The position numbers were made by a program, and so were the translations under genes. A stretch of DNA of 64,000 nt from Lentzea californiensis (GTDB taxonomy: Bacteria > Actinomycetota > Actinomycetes > Mycobacteriales > Pseudonocardiaceae), in the NCBI RefSeq assembly GCF_024648825.1, contig NZ_JANBBE010000010.1:248001-312000 (forward strand). The letters run 5' to 3'. Of the stretch, positions 32,424 through 41,143 are shown piece by piece (within the stretch, counting starts at the first letter, position 1; the number at the start of each line of letters is the position of its first letter). The notes beneath the pieces were generated by a model. That model worked only from the letters and a program-made list of their open reading frames with translations, was not told where the DNA came from and did no database searches.

Positions 32424-35400
32424 TCAGCAGAGAGCCCTCGGCTCCACGCCGGGGAAGTATTGCTCCCAATGACGAGTGGACAGGTGCGCCGTCGTAGTGG
32501 CGCACACGCGGGCTGCGGTCGCCTCGACGTCGATGTCCCAGACTCGGATGGTGCGATCCGTACCGGTGGTCGTGAGGGTGCGGTTGTCCGGGGAGAAGGC
32601 CACGCCCCAGACCCGTTCCGTGTGACCGTGCAGCACTGCCCGCACCTGGGGGTTGCGGGGATCGCTCACGTCCCACACGCGAATCACGTCGTCGGTCGTG
32701 CCGGCGGCCACAAGGGTGCCGTCGGGGGAGAAGGCGAGGCGTTGCAGCGGCCCGCCGTCGTTGGGCAGTGAACTGAGCCTGCGCGGCTGTGCGGGATCGC
32801 TGATGTCGTACAGCGCGCCGCTGCTGCCCATGTTCGCGAACGCCATGACGTCGCCGTGGATGACGACGCTCATGACCTCCTCGCGCCCGGCCTGCCCGCC
32901 GCGGCGGATGGGGTCGGGGTTGTCGTCGGTGCGCAGCACGGGGTGGGCGCGGGGCTTGGCGGGGTCGCCGACGTCCCACAGCTGGAGTTCGCGGCTGCCG
33001 TTGGCGATGACGAGCGTGCGGTCGTCCTGGGAGAACTCGATCTCCCACACGGTGTCGGCCTTGTGCGCGGCGAAACTGCCCATCTTCACCGGCGTGGCCG
33101 GGTCGGTGATGTTCCAGAGCCCGATCGTGCCGCCCTCCTCGGAGACGGCGAGGGTCTTGCCGTCGTGGCTGAAGGCGGCGGCGACCAGTGGCCCGCCCGC
33201 GGTGACCGCCCTGCTGAGTTCACGAGGCCTGGACGGATCACTCACGTCCCACAGCGCGCTGGCGGCGTAGGACGAGCCGAACACGATCTTGCCGCCGGGG
33301 TGGACGACCGCGGTGGCCCCCTGGTCGCCGGCGGAGAGCTTCGGCAGGGCCGAGAGCTGTTCGACGTGCCGGTCCTCCTGCCGCCACAGCTTGATCTCCC
33401 CGTCCGAGGAGGACGTGGTGAAGAACGTGCCGTCCTCGGCGTACGAGAGCTTCCACGCCGTCCAGTCGTGCCGGGGATGGCTGAGGTTGGCCACGTCGAG
33501 CACGCGGACCTCGGAGTCGGTGGTGGCGGTGACCATCTGCTTCGAGTCGGAGCTGAACGCGACGGACCAGACGGTGTCGGTGTGGCCGGCCAGCGTCGCG
33601 GCGGGGCGGACGTCACGGGGGTCGGAGACGTCGAAGATCCGGGTGGACTTGTCCCCGCCGCCGGTGGCGAGGAACTTCCCGTCGGGGGAGAAGGCCAGCG
33701 TGTGGATGGAGAACTGGTGCCCGGTGGCGGCGTCGAGCAGCACGGGGTTGCGGGGGTCCTTGGCGTCCCACACCCGCACGTCGCCACTGTCGGCGCCGGT
33801 GGCGAGCAGGTCGCCGGGGGAGAAGGCGATGGCGTCGGAGGAGAAGTTGGTGGGGGAGGTGGCGATGGTGGCGAGGGGCGCGCCGGTCGCGAGGTCCCAG
33901 AGCTTCGCGGTGCCGTCCCAGGACGAGGACGCGATCGTCGTGCCGGACTTGTTGATGGAGATGCCGTGCACGTTGTCGTTGTGGGCCTGGATGGTGCGCA
34001 CGAGCGTGGCGGGGCCGGAGATGTCCCAGACCCGGATGGTCTTGTCCTTGCCGCCGCTGACGAGCGTGGTGCCGTCCGGCGTGAACTGGACCGCCTGCAC
34101 CTGGCCGTCGTGGCCGGTGATGCGCGCCCTCTCGACGGGCTTGCGCGGGTCGGTGAGGTCGACCAGGCGGATGAGGCCGTCCCATCCCGCGGTGGCGAGG
34201 GTCCGGCCGTCGGGGCTGAACGCCATGCCGTGAATCGCGTCGTCACCGGCATGCGTGCGGCTGAGTTCGGTGGGGTGGTGGTGGTCGGCCATGTCCCAGA
34301 CGATCAGCTGCTTGTCGTCGCCCGCCGTGGCCATGAGCTTGTCGTCCGGGCTGAACAGCGCGAACGACGTCGCGTCGGTGTGCCCCCTGGCGATGGCGAC
34401 CTGGGGCCCGGCGAACGTGCTGAGCAGGCTGTCGCGGGCGGCGGGCAGGCCCGTCAGGCGGTAGGCGGCGAGGCGGAGCTGGCTCGCGAGGCCGGGGTCG
34501 CGGTCCTGCAGGCCGTTGGCCTCGGCGATGGCCTTCTGGGCGAGCGCGATGGTGCGTTGCTCGGTGGTCTGGCGTTGTGCCCGTACGGCGAACACGGTCG
34601 CGGTAGTGGCCACGAGCAGCAGTACGGCGAGCAACGCGACCACGCGGCGAAGGTTGGTGGTGCGGCGCTTCTCCGTGGCCAGTTCGTGTTCGGCCGCGGC
34701 CTTGCTGGCGTCGAGGAACGACTTCTCCGCGGCGTTGAGCGCGTCGGGTTCGCGCTGGACCCAGTCGGTGGCCTGGGTGAGCGACGCCCCTCGGTACAGC
34801 GAACCGTCGTCGCGGCCGTGCGACTCCCAGTCCGCGGCGGCGGCGGTGAGCCGGCGGTGCACGCGCAGGTCCTCGCGCGCCTCGGCGAGCCAGTCCTTGA
34901 GGCGCGGCCAGCTGCGGATGACGGCTTCGTGGCTGATCTCCACGCTGTCGTCGTCGACGGTGAGGATGCGTGCGTCGGCGAGGTGCTCGACGACGTCGTC
35001 GGCCGCGAGCTCGGACCGTTTGACGTGGCGTTTGGTGTCCTCGGTGCCCTGACCGGGGGTGATCAGGCGCAGGAAGACCTGACGGGCCTGGACCCGCTGC
35101 CGCTCGTCGAGGCCGGTGTAGGCGTTCTCGGCGGTGTTGGCGATGGCACGGGCGATGCCGCCGCTCTCGTGGTAGCTGGAGAGCGTGAGGGTGTTGCCGC
35201 GCTTGCGCCGCCAGGTCTCGAGCAGCGCGTGGCTGACGTGGGGGAGCACGCCCGGTTCGCCGGTGGCGTCGGCGATGAGGCGGGCGACGAGTCCGGTCTC
35301 GAGCGCGCAGCCGACCTCGACGGCGGGCTGGGTGATGGCCTTGCGCAGTTCGTCGGTGCTCATCGGGCCGACCAGGACCTGGGCGTTCTCGACGGCGCCG

Positions 35401-36062
35401 ACGAGGTCGGGGTAGCGGGCGCAGTGGCCGTAGAAGTCGGCGCGCATGCCGATGACGGTCTGGCCGGCGCGGCGGGTGAGGGCGGCGATGAACCCGTCGC
35501 GGTGGGGGAGCGCGAAGATCTCCTCGAACTGGTCGACCACCAGCAGGCCCTCGACGTCCGGCAGCGTCTCGTGGGTGCTCGGGGTGATCAGCTCGCCCTG
35601 CGCGCGGGCCAGCAGACCGGCCCTGAGCAGCGAGGACTTGCCCGAGCCTGAGGCGCCGACGACGAGCACCGCGTCGTGGTGCTCGAGCTTGCCCAGCAGC
35701 TTGCCGACGAGCCGTTCCCGCCCGAAGAAGCGGTCGGCGTCGTGCTCGGTGAACGCCTTGAGGCCGACGTAGGGGGAGTCGCCCTCAGTGTGCCGCGGGT
35801 CGGCCTCGCCGATCTCGCGCCAGCGTTGTTCCCACATCTCCTCGTCGCCGCCGCAGGCGCGGACGAACGCGAGCGACACGGCGAGGCTGGGCAGCCTCTG
35901 GCCGCGGGCGGCGTCGGCGAGGGTGCTGGCGGAGTAGTGGCTGAGCCTGCCGAGCTCGCGGTAGCCGGGGGAGCCGGCCTTCTCGCGGAGCTTGCGCAGG
36001 TCGAACGCGAACTGTTCAACAGGCCCGGCGAACGGGTCGAGCGGTTTTTCCGGGCGGGGCAT
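32424..36062 (-). CDS. HTH - nSTAND1 NTPase - WD40 repeat protein
   Basis: 1212 residues. Residues 15-90 form an XRE-like HTH (FAFDLRKLREKAGSPGYREL, SASTLADAARGQRLPSLAVS). SPYVGLKAFTEHDADRFFGR opens the nSTAND1 ATPase, with Walker A GASGSGKSS (136-144) and Walker B LLVVDQFEE (173-181). A single membrane helix (RRVVALLAVLLLVATTATVF, about 480-500) separates it from about 13 WD40 blades (repeated AFSPDG...LATAG...D..IRVWD). The end, HWEQYFPGVEP, is usual for this family. Such proteins are actinobacterial STAND signalling ATPases in which the propeller is the sensor; the actual signal is unknown. It lies downstream of an MmyB-type regulator. Confidence 0.93.
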   Translation of the reverse strand: MPRPEKPLDPFAGPVEQFAFDLRKLREKAGSPGYRELGRLSHYSASTLADAARGQRLPSLAVSLAFVRACGGDEEMWEQRWREIGEADPRHTEGDSPYVGLKAFTEHDADRFFGRERLVGKLLGKLEHHDAVLVVGASGSGKSSLLRAGLLARAQGELITPSTHETLPDVEGLLVVDQFEEIFALPHRDGFIAALTRRAGQTVIGMRADFYGHCARYPDLVGAVENAQVLVGPMSTDELRKAITQPAVEVGCALETGLVARLIADATGEPGVLPHVSHALLETWRRKRGNTLTLSSYHESGGIARAIANTAENAYTGLDERQRVQARQVFLRLITPGQGTEDTKRHVKRSELAADDVVEHLADARILTVDDDSVEISHEAVIRSWPRLKDWLAEAREDLRVHRRLTAAAADWESHGRDDGSLYRGASLTQATDWVQREPDALNAAEKSFLDASKAAAEHELATEKRRTTNLRRVVALLAVLLLVATTATVFAVRAQRQTTEQRTIALAQKAIAEANGLQDRDPGLASQLRLAAYRLTGLPAARDSLLSTFAGPQVAIARGHTDATSFALFSPDDKLMATAGDDKQLIVWDMADHHHPTELSRTHAGDDAIHGMAFSPDGRTLATAGWDGLIRLVDLTDPRKPVERARITGHDGQVQAVQFTPDGTTLVSGGKDKTIRVWDISGPATLVRTIQAHNDNVHGISINKSGTTIASSSWDGTAKLWDLATGAPLATIATSPTNFSSDAIAFSPGDLLATGADSGDVRVWDAKDPRNPVLLDAATGHQFSIHTLAFSPDGKFLATGGGDKSTRIFDVSDPRDVRPAATLAGHTDTVWSVAFSSDSKQMVTATTDSEVRVLDVANLSHPRHDWTAWKLSYAEDGTFFTTSSSDGEIKLWRQEDRHVEQLSALPKLSAGDQGATAVVHPGGKIVFGSSYAASALWDVSDPSRPRELSRAVTAGGPLVAAAFSHDGKTLAVSEEGGTIGLWNITDPATPVKMGSFAAHKADTVWEIEFSQDDRTLVIANGSRELQLWDVGDPAKPRAHPVLRTDDNPDPIRRGGQAGREEVMSVVIHGDVMAFANMGSSGALYDISDPAQPRRLSSLPNDGGPLQRLAFSPDGTLVAAGTTDDVIRVWDVSDPRNPQVRAVLHGHTERVWGVAFSPDNRTLTTTGTDRTIRVWDIDVEATAARVCATTTAHLSTRHWEQYFPGVEPRALC

Positions 36063-36095
36063 GACGGCAATTCTTCCATCCGTCCACGTTCCGAC

Positions 36096-36125
36096 TATCT
36101 CTATCGCTTCAGTGTTGACTAAAAT
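36096..36125 (-). promoter_or_regulatory. repeated promoter-like element, copy 2
   Basis: The minus strand reads ATTTTAGTCAACACTGAAGC then GATAGAGATA. It shares a 19-of-21-base core with copy 1 and sits 34 bp before the start of the nSTAND-WD40 gene, overlapping the stop codon of the XRE gene upstream. Confidence 0.55.
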
Positions 36126-36831
36126 AAATCGTCAACCGGTGCTCGCCTTCGCCGGCCAGATAAAGCGTCTCGAACGCCAGGAGGTGAGAGCCCCAGCGCT
36201 CGGTACCGATGGCCGGAGGCAGGGACGACGCGGCGTCGTAGCGGTCCGCAAAGGCGGCGCCGACGGTGACCGAGAGTTCCAACGCGAGCGCGGCTGCGGC
36301 GTGATCGCCCAGGTCAGCGGCCGCGCGCAGGGTGGCGGCGCGGTCGCTCACGACCCGGTCCCAGTCGGGGTAGTGGGCCTTGGCCTGCGGGCTGAAGGCG
36401 AAGCGGACGAGGTTGCGTTCGTCGTCCAGACCGGAGATCTCGCGGAACCGCGCGGTGCTCGCGAGGACGTCACCGGAGGGGGAGAGCACGGCGGCCGCGG
36501 CGGGTTCGAGGGTGTCCAACATCGCCCTGATCGTGGGGCGCAGCGGCGGAGGCGGGGGAGGGGAGCAGGCGGTGCCGGCCTTGATCAGGCGGTACAGGTG
36601 GACGCGCTCGTCCGCGGTCATGGTCAGGGCGTCCGCGAGGGCGGACAGGACCTGGCCGGAGGGGGAGCGGTCGGTGCCGCGCTCCAGGCGCGTGAGGTAC
36701 TCGACGCTGATGCCGGCGCGGTCGGCGAGCTCGCCGCGGCGCAGGCCGGGGGTGCGGCGGCGCCCGGTGGCCGGGGGAGTGGTGGCTTCACGGCGGGCGC
36801 GCAGGAAGCGGCCCAGTGCGTTGTCGGCCAT
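36109..36831 (-). CDS. XRE-family regulator with MmyB-like ligand-binding domain
   Basis: 240 residues. The N-terminal HTH reads GRFLRARREATTPP, then RRTPGLRRGELADRAGISVE and YLTRLERGTDRSPSGQVLSA. The C-terminal half (LRPTIRAMLDTLEPAAAAVL, and RNLVRFAFSPQAKAHYPDWD) is the MmyB-like PAS-type domain, thought to bind fatty acids. Typical actinobacterial members regulate an adjacent oxidoreductase; the divergent aldo-keto reductase at 37064 is the natural candidate target. The MITE-like repeat 36846-37006 occupies the shared promoter region. Confidence 0.92.
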   Translation of the reverse strand: MADNALGRFLRARREATTPPATGRRRTPGLRRGELADRAGISVEYLTRLERGTDRSPSGQVLSALADALTMTADERVHLYRLIKAGTACSPPPPPPLRPTIRAMLDTLEPAAAAVLSPSGDVLASTARFREISGLDDERNLVRFAFSPQAKAHYPDWDRVVSDRAATLRAAADLGDHAAAALALELSVTVGAAFADRYDAASSLPPAIGTERWGSHLLAFETLYLAGEGEHRLTIYFSQH

Positions 36832-36845
36832 GATCGGCGAGTTTA

Positions 36846-37006
36846 GTGGTGTGGCCCGGAACGTCGGCTGGGCAATTCACGCTCAGCAGGACACCTCACG
36901 ACACCGCCCCCACACCCCCGTACGTCCAGTACGAGGACGTGGGGGCGGTGTCGCGATGCGCCCGTCTGACCGCGAATTCGCCCGGCAACGTTCCGGGCCA
37001 CACCAC
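36846..37006. repeat. MITE-like palindromic element, copy A
   Basis: 161 bp. The ends are inverted copies of each other: left GTGGTGTGGCCCGGAACGT, right its complement, continuing imperfectly for about 45 bp to AATTCACGCTCAG / CTGACCGCGAATT. The centre holds a second inverted repeat, CGACACCGCCCCCAC / GTGGGGGCGGTGTCG (36899-36913, 36939-36953), enclosing CGTAC-GTCCA-GTACG. No ORF. Copy B at 49551-49650 has the same arms in the opposite orientation. Confidence 0.7.
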
Positions 37007-37063
37007 CAGAGGGGCCCTGAGCCGGTCTCCCTCGGTTCGCCGCCGGCGGTGATGCTGTGGATC

Positions 37064-37996
37064 ATGAGATATCGACTGTTCGGCCGGACCGGCCTGCGCG
37101 TCTCGGAGTTGTTGCTGGGCACGATGACGCTGCGTTCGAAGGACCTCGCGCGGCGGGTGGTCGGCACGTACGCCGACGCCGGTGGGAACTTCCTCGACAC
37201 GGCTTCGGCCTACGGCGAGAGCGAGGAGGTCCTGGGCGCGGTGCTGACGAGGCGGGACCGGTTCGTGCTGGCGACGAAGTACGCGCTGTCGCGGGACGCG
37301 GCGGATCCGAACGCGGGCGGGAACCACCGCAAGAACCTGGTGCTGTCGCTGGAGCAGTCGTTGCGGCGGTTGCGGACGGACTACGTGGACGTGCTGTGGG
37401 TGCACCTGTGGGACCGGCACACGCCGGTCGAGGAGACGATGCGGGCGCTCGACGACGTGGTGCGGGCGGGGAAGGTGCTCTACGTCGGGGTGTCGGACGC
37501 GCCGGCGTGGTTCGTGGCGCGGGCGAACGCGCTGGCGGAGTGGCGGGACTGGACGGCGTTCGCGGGGCTGCAGGTGCCGTACAACCTGCTGAAGCGCGAT
37601 GTGGAGCGGGAACTGCTGCCGATGGCGTCGGCGCTGGGGCTGACGGTGGCGGCGTGGGCGCCGCTGGCCGCGGGGAGGCTCTCCGGCGGCACGCAGCGGT
37701 CCGGCCCTCTGTCCGAGCGGGAGGAGGGTGTGGCGCGCGCCGTGCGGGTGGTCGCGGAGGAGCTCGGCGCGACGCGGGCTCAGGTGGCGCTGGCGTGGGT
37801 GCGCGCGTCCGGGGCGCTGCCGCTGGTAGGCGCGCGGACTCCTGAGCAGGTGCTGGATTGTGCGGGCGAGGTCGTGCTGCCGCCGGAAGCGGTCGCGCGC
37901 CTGGAGGCGGCGGCCCCGTTCGAGCGGGGCTTTCCGGCGGACTTCATCGCCGAGTGCGAGCCTGCCGCGTTCGGCGACGGGCTGGTGCTCAGATGA
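37064..37996 (+). CDS. aldo/keto reductase
   Basis: 310 residues from the ATG at 37064 (MRYRLFGRTGLRVSELLLG); an ATG four codons earlier is possible, and the longer open frame upstream runs through the repeat element. Catalytic tetrad candidates: Asp in FLDTASAYGESE, Tyr in the same motif, Lys in LATKYAL and His in WVHLWDRHTP. C-terminal cofactor motif SGALPLVGARTPEQ. NADP(H)-dependent carbonyl reductase; substrate unknown. Divergent from the MmyB-type regulator, which commonly controls such enzymes. Confidence 0.92.
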   Translation: MRYRLFGRTGLRVSELLLGTMTLRSKDLARRVVGTYADAGGNFLDTASAYGESEEVLGAVLTRRDRFVLATKYALSRDAADPNAGGNHRKNLVLSLEQSLRRLRTDYVDVLWVHLWDRHTPVEETMRALDDVVRAGKVLYVGVSDAPAWFVARANALAEWRDWTAFAGLQVPYNLLKRDVERELLPMASALGLTVAAWAPLAAGRLSGGTQRSGPLSEREEGVARAVRVVAEELGATRAQVALAWVRASGALPLVGARTPEQVLDCAGEVVLPPEAVARLEAAAPFERGFPADFIAECEPAAFGDGLVLR

Positions 37997-38201
37997 TGAG
38001 GCCTGGCACCAGGGCGGGCTGGCGCTTGCGGCGGAGCCAGATCTTGCGGGAGCCGTCGCCGTAGAGCAGCGTTCTGGAGAGTTCCCAGCCCGCGAACTCG
38101 GCCTGGATGGCCAGCTGCGTGGTCGCGGTGCGGCGGGAGATGCCGGGCGGCAGACGCAGCGGCTGGTATTCCCAGTCCCCGTCGATCACCCCTTCGGTCA
38201 T
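37989..38201 (-). CDS. DUF5703 family protein
   Basis: 70 residues, ATG at 38201 overlapping the stop of the lipoprotein gene (ATGA). The pattern DWEYQPLRLPPGISRR, EFAGWELSRTLLYGDGSRK and IWLRRK is that of the small actinobacterial DUF5703 family. Cytoplasmic, function unknown. The 3' end overlaps the convergent aldo-keto reductase by 8 bp. Co-transcribed with the lipoprotein gene. Confidence 0.85.
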   Translation of the reverse strand: MTEGVIDGDWEYQPLRLPPGISRRTATTQLAIQAEFAGWELSRTLLYGDGSRKIWLRRKRQPALVPGLII

Positions 38202-38854
38202 GGTGAGATCACCTGTACCCCTCCGTTGTCGCCGGACGTGACGGTGACGCGTCCGGATTCCTGGTCGACGCTGACGGTGTTGGGCTGACGCACGGTGGGG
38301 AACCGGTGCTTCTCGGCGGGTTCTCCAGCGGCGACGTCGAGTCCCACGACCTCGTTGCGCTCGGTGAGCGTGATCCACGCGATGTCGCGCTTGGCGTCGT
38401 AGGCGATGCCGTAGGGCGTGCCGGGCATCGGGTAGCGCTGACGCATGATCAGCGGGTTGATCGAGAACGCGATGAACTCGCCGCCGCGGGTGTCGACGAC
38501 GAGCAGGCGTCCGAAGCGGTCGGGGACGCCGTTGGTGGCGCCGTCGCCCGCGCGCAGCCCGGCCCCCCTGGTCTCGGCGCCCTTGTCGTCGGTGGTCATC
38601 TCGAAGACCGCGCTGCGCAGCCGGTCGAGCTCGACGTTGCGGCCGTTGACCTGGAACTTCAGCGTGGTGCCGCCCTCTTGGAACGTGCCGCCGGGGGAGA
38701 TGGCACCGGGCGGCGTGCCGGTCTGGGCGGGGGAGCGGGCCGGCTTGGCCGCCTCGAGGACTTCGGCGACCTGCAGCGGATCCTGCGACCCCTCGCTCTG
38801 GCCGCACGCTGTCAGAGCGGCGGTGGTCAAGATCAGAGCAGCGAGCCGGCGCAA
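38198..38854 (-). CDS. putative lipoprotein, beta-propeller-like
   Basis: 218 residues. I place the start at a TTG (38854), which follows GGAGG by nine bases and yields a tight signal: MRRLAALILTTAALTACG with lipobox LTAC. The longer open frame upstream runs through the repeated promoter element. The mature domain has repeat-like strands (FGRLLVVDTRGGEFIAFS, GIAYDAKRDIAWITLTERNE, VSVDQESGRVTVTSGDN), suggesting part of a propeller or surface sensor. Anchored on the outer face of the membrane. Coupled to a DUF5703 gene. Preceded by element copy 3. Confidence 0.8.
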   Translation of the reverse strand: MRRLAALILTTAALTACGQSEGSQDPLQVAEVLEAAKPARSPAQTGTPPGAISPGGTFQEGGTTLKFQVNGRNVELDRLRSAVFEMTTDDKGAETRGAGLRAGDGATNGVPDRFGRLLVVDTRGGEFIAFSINPLIMRQRYPMPGTPYGIAYDAKRDIAWITLTERNEVVGLDVAAGEPAEKHRFPTVRQPNTVSVDQESGRVTVTSGDNGGVQVISP

Positions 38855-38959
38855 GATCGGTTCCTCCGTAGAAACGTCGTGGTCTTCCAGCATCCACGAC
38901 GTTCGGGCGAAGGTCACGCAAGGGGTGGGGTGAAACCTCGTTCGGAGGCTTGTCACATT

Positions 38960-38989
38960 TATCTCTATGGTTTCAGTGTAGACCAAAAT
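38960..38989 (-). promoter_or_regulatory. repeated promoter-like element, copy 3
   Basis: The minus strand reads ATTTTGGTCTACACTGAAAC then CATAGAGATA. It differs from copy 2 at four of 30 bases. It lies 106 bp before the proposed TTG start of the lipoprotein gene. Confidence 0.5.
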
Positions 38990-39055
38990 CAATACTCGAT
39001 CGCTGACCAAGCCAGTCGAAAACGCCAGTCACAAACCCGCAACAACAGGAGGCGA

Positions 39056-40021
39056 TCAAGGCATGGGGCGCTCGGGGTAGCCCAGTTCGATGGCGCTGAC
39101 GTCGTCCAGCGCGGCCCTGATCGCCGGTGGCAACGTCAGCTCCTCGGCTTCCAGGGAGGCGAGGAGCTGGTTCGTGTCGCGGGCGCCGACGACGGGTGCG
39201 ACGACTCCGGGGCGGTCGCGGACCCAGGCCAGGGCGACGCAGAGCGCGGAGGTGCCGAGGCCTTCCGCGGCGGTGGAGACGGCCTGGACGATGCGGGCGG
39301 CGCGGTCGTTGCGGTGTTGTTCGACGTAGCCGGCGAAGTGGGTGGACGCGCCGCGGGAGTCGGGTGGGGTGCCGTTGCGGTACTTGCCGGTGAGGACGCC
39401 GCGGCCGAGGGGTGCCCAGGGCAGGAGGCCCAGGCCGTGGTGGCGGGCGGCGGGGGCGACTTCGCGTTCGATGCCGCGTTCGAGCAGGGAGTACTCGACC
39501 TGGGTGGAGATCAGCGGGTAGGTGGTGGGGGTCAGTGCTGCCGTGGCGAGCTGCCAGCCGCTGTAGTTGGAGATGCCCGCGTATCTGACCTTGCCGGAGG
39601 AGATGGCGTGGTCGAGGGCGGAGAGGGATTCCTCGATGGGGACGCCGGCGTCCCAGGCGTGGAGTTGCCAGAGGTCGAGGTGGTCGACGCCGATGCGGCG
39701 CAGGGAGCCGTCGAGGGCGGACAGGAGTGCGCCGCGGGAGGCGCCTCCGCCGAAGGGGCCTTCGGTGCGGCGGGCGACGGCTTTGGTGGCGAGGACGAGT
39801 TCGTCGCGGGGGACGACTTCGCCGAGGAGGGTGCCGAGGATGCGTTCGGCTTCGCCGTCGGAGTAGACGTCGGCGGTGTCGACGAGGGTGCCGCCGGCGT
39901 CGGCGTAGGCCATGAGCTGGGTGGCTGCCTCGTCCGCGTCGGTGTCGCGGCCCCACGTCATCGTGCCCAGTGCCGTTCTGGACACGCGGAGGCCGCTGCG
40001 GCCGAGGTATCGCTGTTCCAC
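39056..40021 (-). CDS. aldo/keto reductase
   Basis: 321 residues. MEQRYLGRSGLRVSRTALGT opens the barrel. Tetrad candidates: Asp and Tyr in LVDTADVYSDGEAE, Lys in VLATKAVARR and His in LWQLHAWDAG. Cofactor-binding end VVAPVVGARDTNQL. Different subgroup from the enzyme at 37064 (closer to the YajO/Tas-like type). Monocistronic, divergent from the LLM oxidoreductase gene at 40094. Confidence 0.92.
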   Translation of the reverse strand: MEQRYLGRSGLRVSRTALGTMTWGRDTDADEAATQLMAYADAGGTLVDTADVYSDGEAERILGTLLGEVVPRDELVLATKAVARRTEGPFGGGASRGALLSALDGSLRRIGVDHLDLWQLHAWDAGVPIEESLSALDHAISSGKVRYAGISNYSGWQLATAALTPTTYPLISTQVEYSLLERGIEREVAPAARHHGLGLLPWAPLGRGVLTGKYRNGTPPDSRGASTHFAGYVEQHRNDRAARIVQAVSTAAEGLGTSALCVALAWVRDRPGVVAPVVGARDTNQLLASLEAEELTLPPAIRAALDDVSAIELGYPERPMP

Positions 40022-40093
40022 GTGCGCGATGCTAAGGGGTGATCATCGGCTGAGCCTGGCAATCGGTGTTACTGACCGGTAGGGTCTCGCCGT

Positions 40094-41143
40094 GTGAAGC
40101 TCGGACTGAACCTCGGATACTGGGGCGCCGGCAACGACGCCGCGAACCTTGAGCTGGCCAAAGAGGCCGACCGACTCGGTTTTTCGGTGGTGTGGGCCGC
40201 GGAGGCCTACGGCTCCGACGCGCCGACGGTGCTCGCGTGGGTGGCCGCGCAGACCGAACGCATCGACGTCGGTAGCGCGATCTTCCAGATTCCGGCGCGG
40301 ACGCCGGCGATGGCCGCGATGACCGGGGCCACTTTGGACACTCTTTCGGGTGGCCGGTTCCGGATGGGTCTCGGTGTGTCGGGTCCGCAGGTGTCGGAGG
40401 GCTGGCACGGTGTGCGGTTCGACAAGCCGTTGGCGCGCACGCGTGAGTACGTGGAGATCGTGAAGAAGGCGCTGTCGCGGGAGAAGCTGCGCTACGAGGG
40501 TGAGCACTACACGCTCCCGCTTCCCGATGGCCCGGGCAAGGCGTTGCAGCTGACCGTGCACCCCGTGCGTGACCAGATTCCGATCTACCTGGCGGCTGTG
40601 GGTCCGAAGAACCTGGAGCTGACGGGCGAGATCGCGGACGGGTGGCTGGCGATCTTCTTCTCGCCGGAGTACTCGGCGGAGTCGCTGGCGTCGGTGAGGG
40701 CCGGTCGGGAGAAGGCCGGGAAGACGATGGACGGCTTCGACGTGGTGCCGACGGCGCCGTTGGTCGTGGGTGAGGACTGGAAGGCGTGTGCGGATCCGGT
40801 TCGGGCGTACACGGCGCTCTATGTGGGCGGCATGGGTTCGCGCAAGCAGAACTTCTACAACAACCTGATGGTGCGCATGGGTTTCCCGGATCAGGCCGAG
40901 GAGATCCAGGAGAAGTACCTGGCTCGTGACTACGCCGGTGCGATGGCGGCGATTCCGCTGGAGTTCCTGGACGCGACGTCGTTGCTGGGCCCGAAGGAGC
41001 GCATAGCAGACCGGATGAAGGCCCTTGCCGCGGCGGGGGTCACCACGCTGTCCGTTTCGCCGATGCTGCAAGATCTGGAGCAGGGGATCGCGGGTCTTCG
41101 GACCGCGGCCGAGGCTTTGGATCTGGCAGGAGTGGGTAGTTGA
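40094..41143 (+). CDS. LLM-class F420-dependent oxidoreductase
   Basis: 349 residues from a GTG at 40094. Luciferase-like barrel: [68 protein letters not shown] and [11 protein letters not shown] match the F420-dependent subgroup common in actinobacteria. Uses reduced or oxidised coenzyme F420 as hydride carrier; substrate unknown. Its stop overlaps the uppP start, giving an operon with uppP and a phosphatase gene. Confidence 0.93.
   Translation: MKLGLNLGYWGAGNDAANLELAKEADRLGFSVVWAAEAYGSDAPTVLAWVAAQTERIDVGSAIFQIPARTPAMAAMTGATLDTLSGGRFRMGLGVSGPQVSEGWHGVRFDKPLARTREYVEIVKKALSREKLRYEGEHYTLPLPDGPGKALQLTVHPVRDQIPIYLAAVGPKNLELTGEIADGWLAIFFSPEYSAESLASVRAGREKAGKTMDGFDVVPTAPLVVGEDWKACADPVRAYTALYVGGMGSRKQNFYNNLMVRMGFPDQAEEIQEKYLARDYAGAMAAIPLEFLDATSLLGPKERIADRMKALAAAGVTTLSVSPMLQDLEQGIAGLRTAAEALDLAGVGS

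Noticed and set aside
32856-35651. 931-codon plus-strand open frame
   Set aside because: Antisense shadow of the nSTAND-WD40 gene, low-complexity Gly/Val/Glu sequence without motifs.
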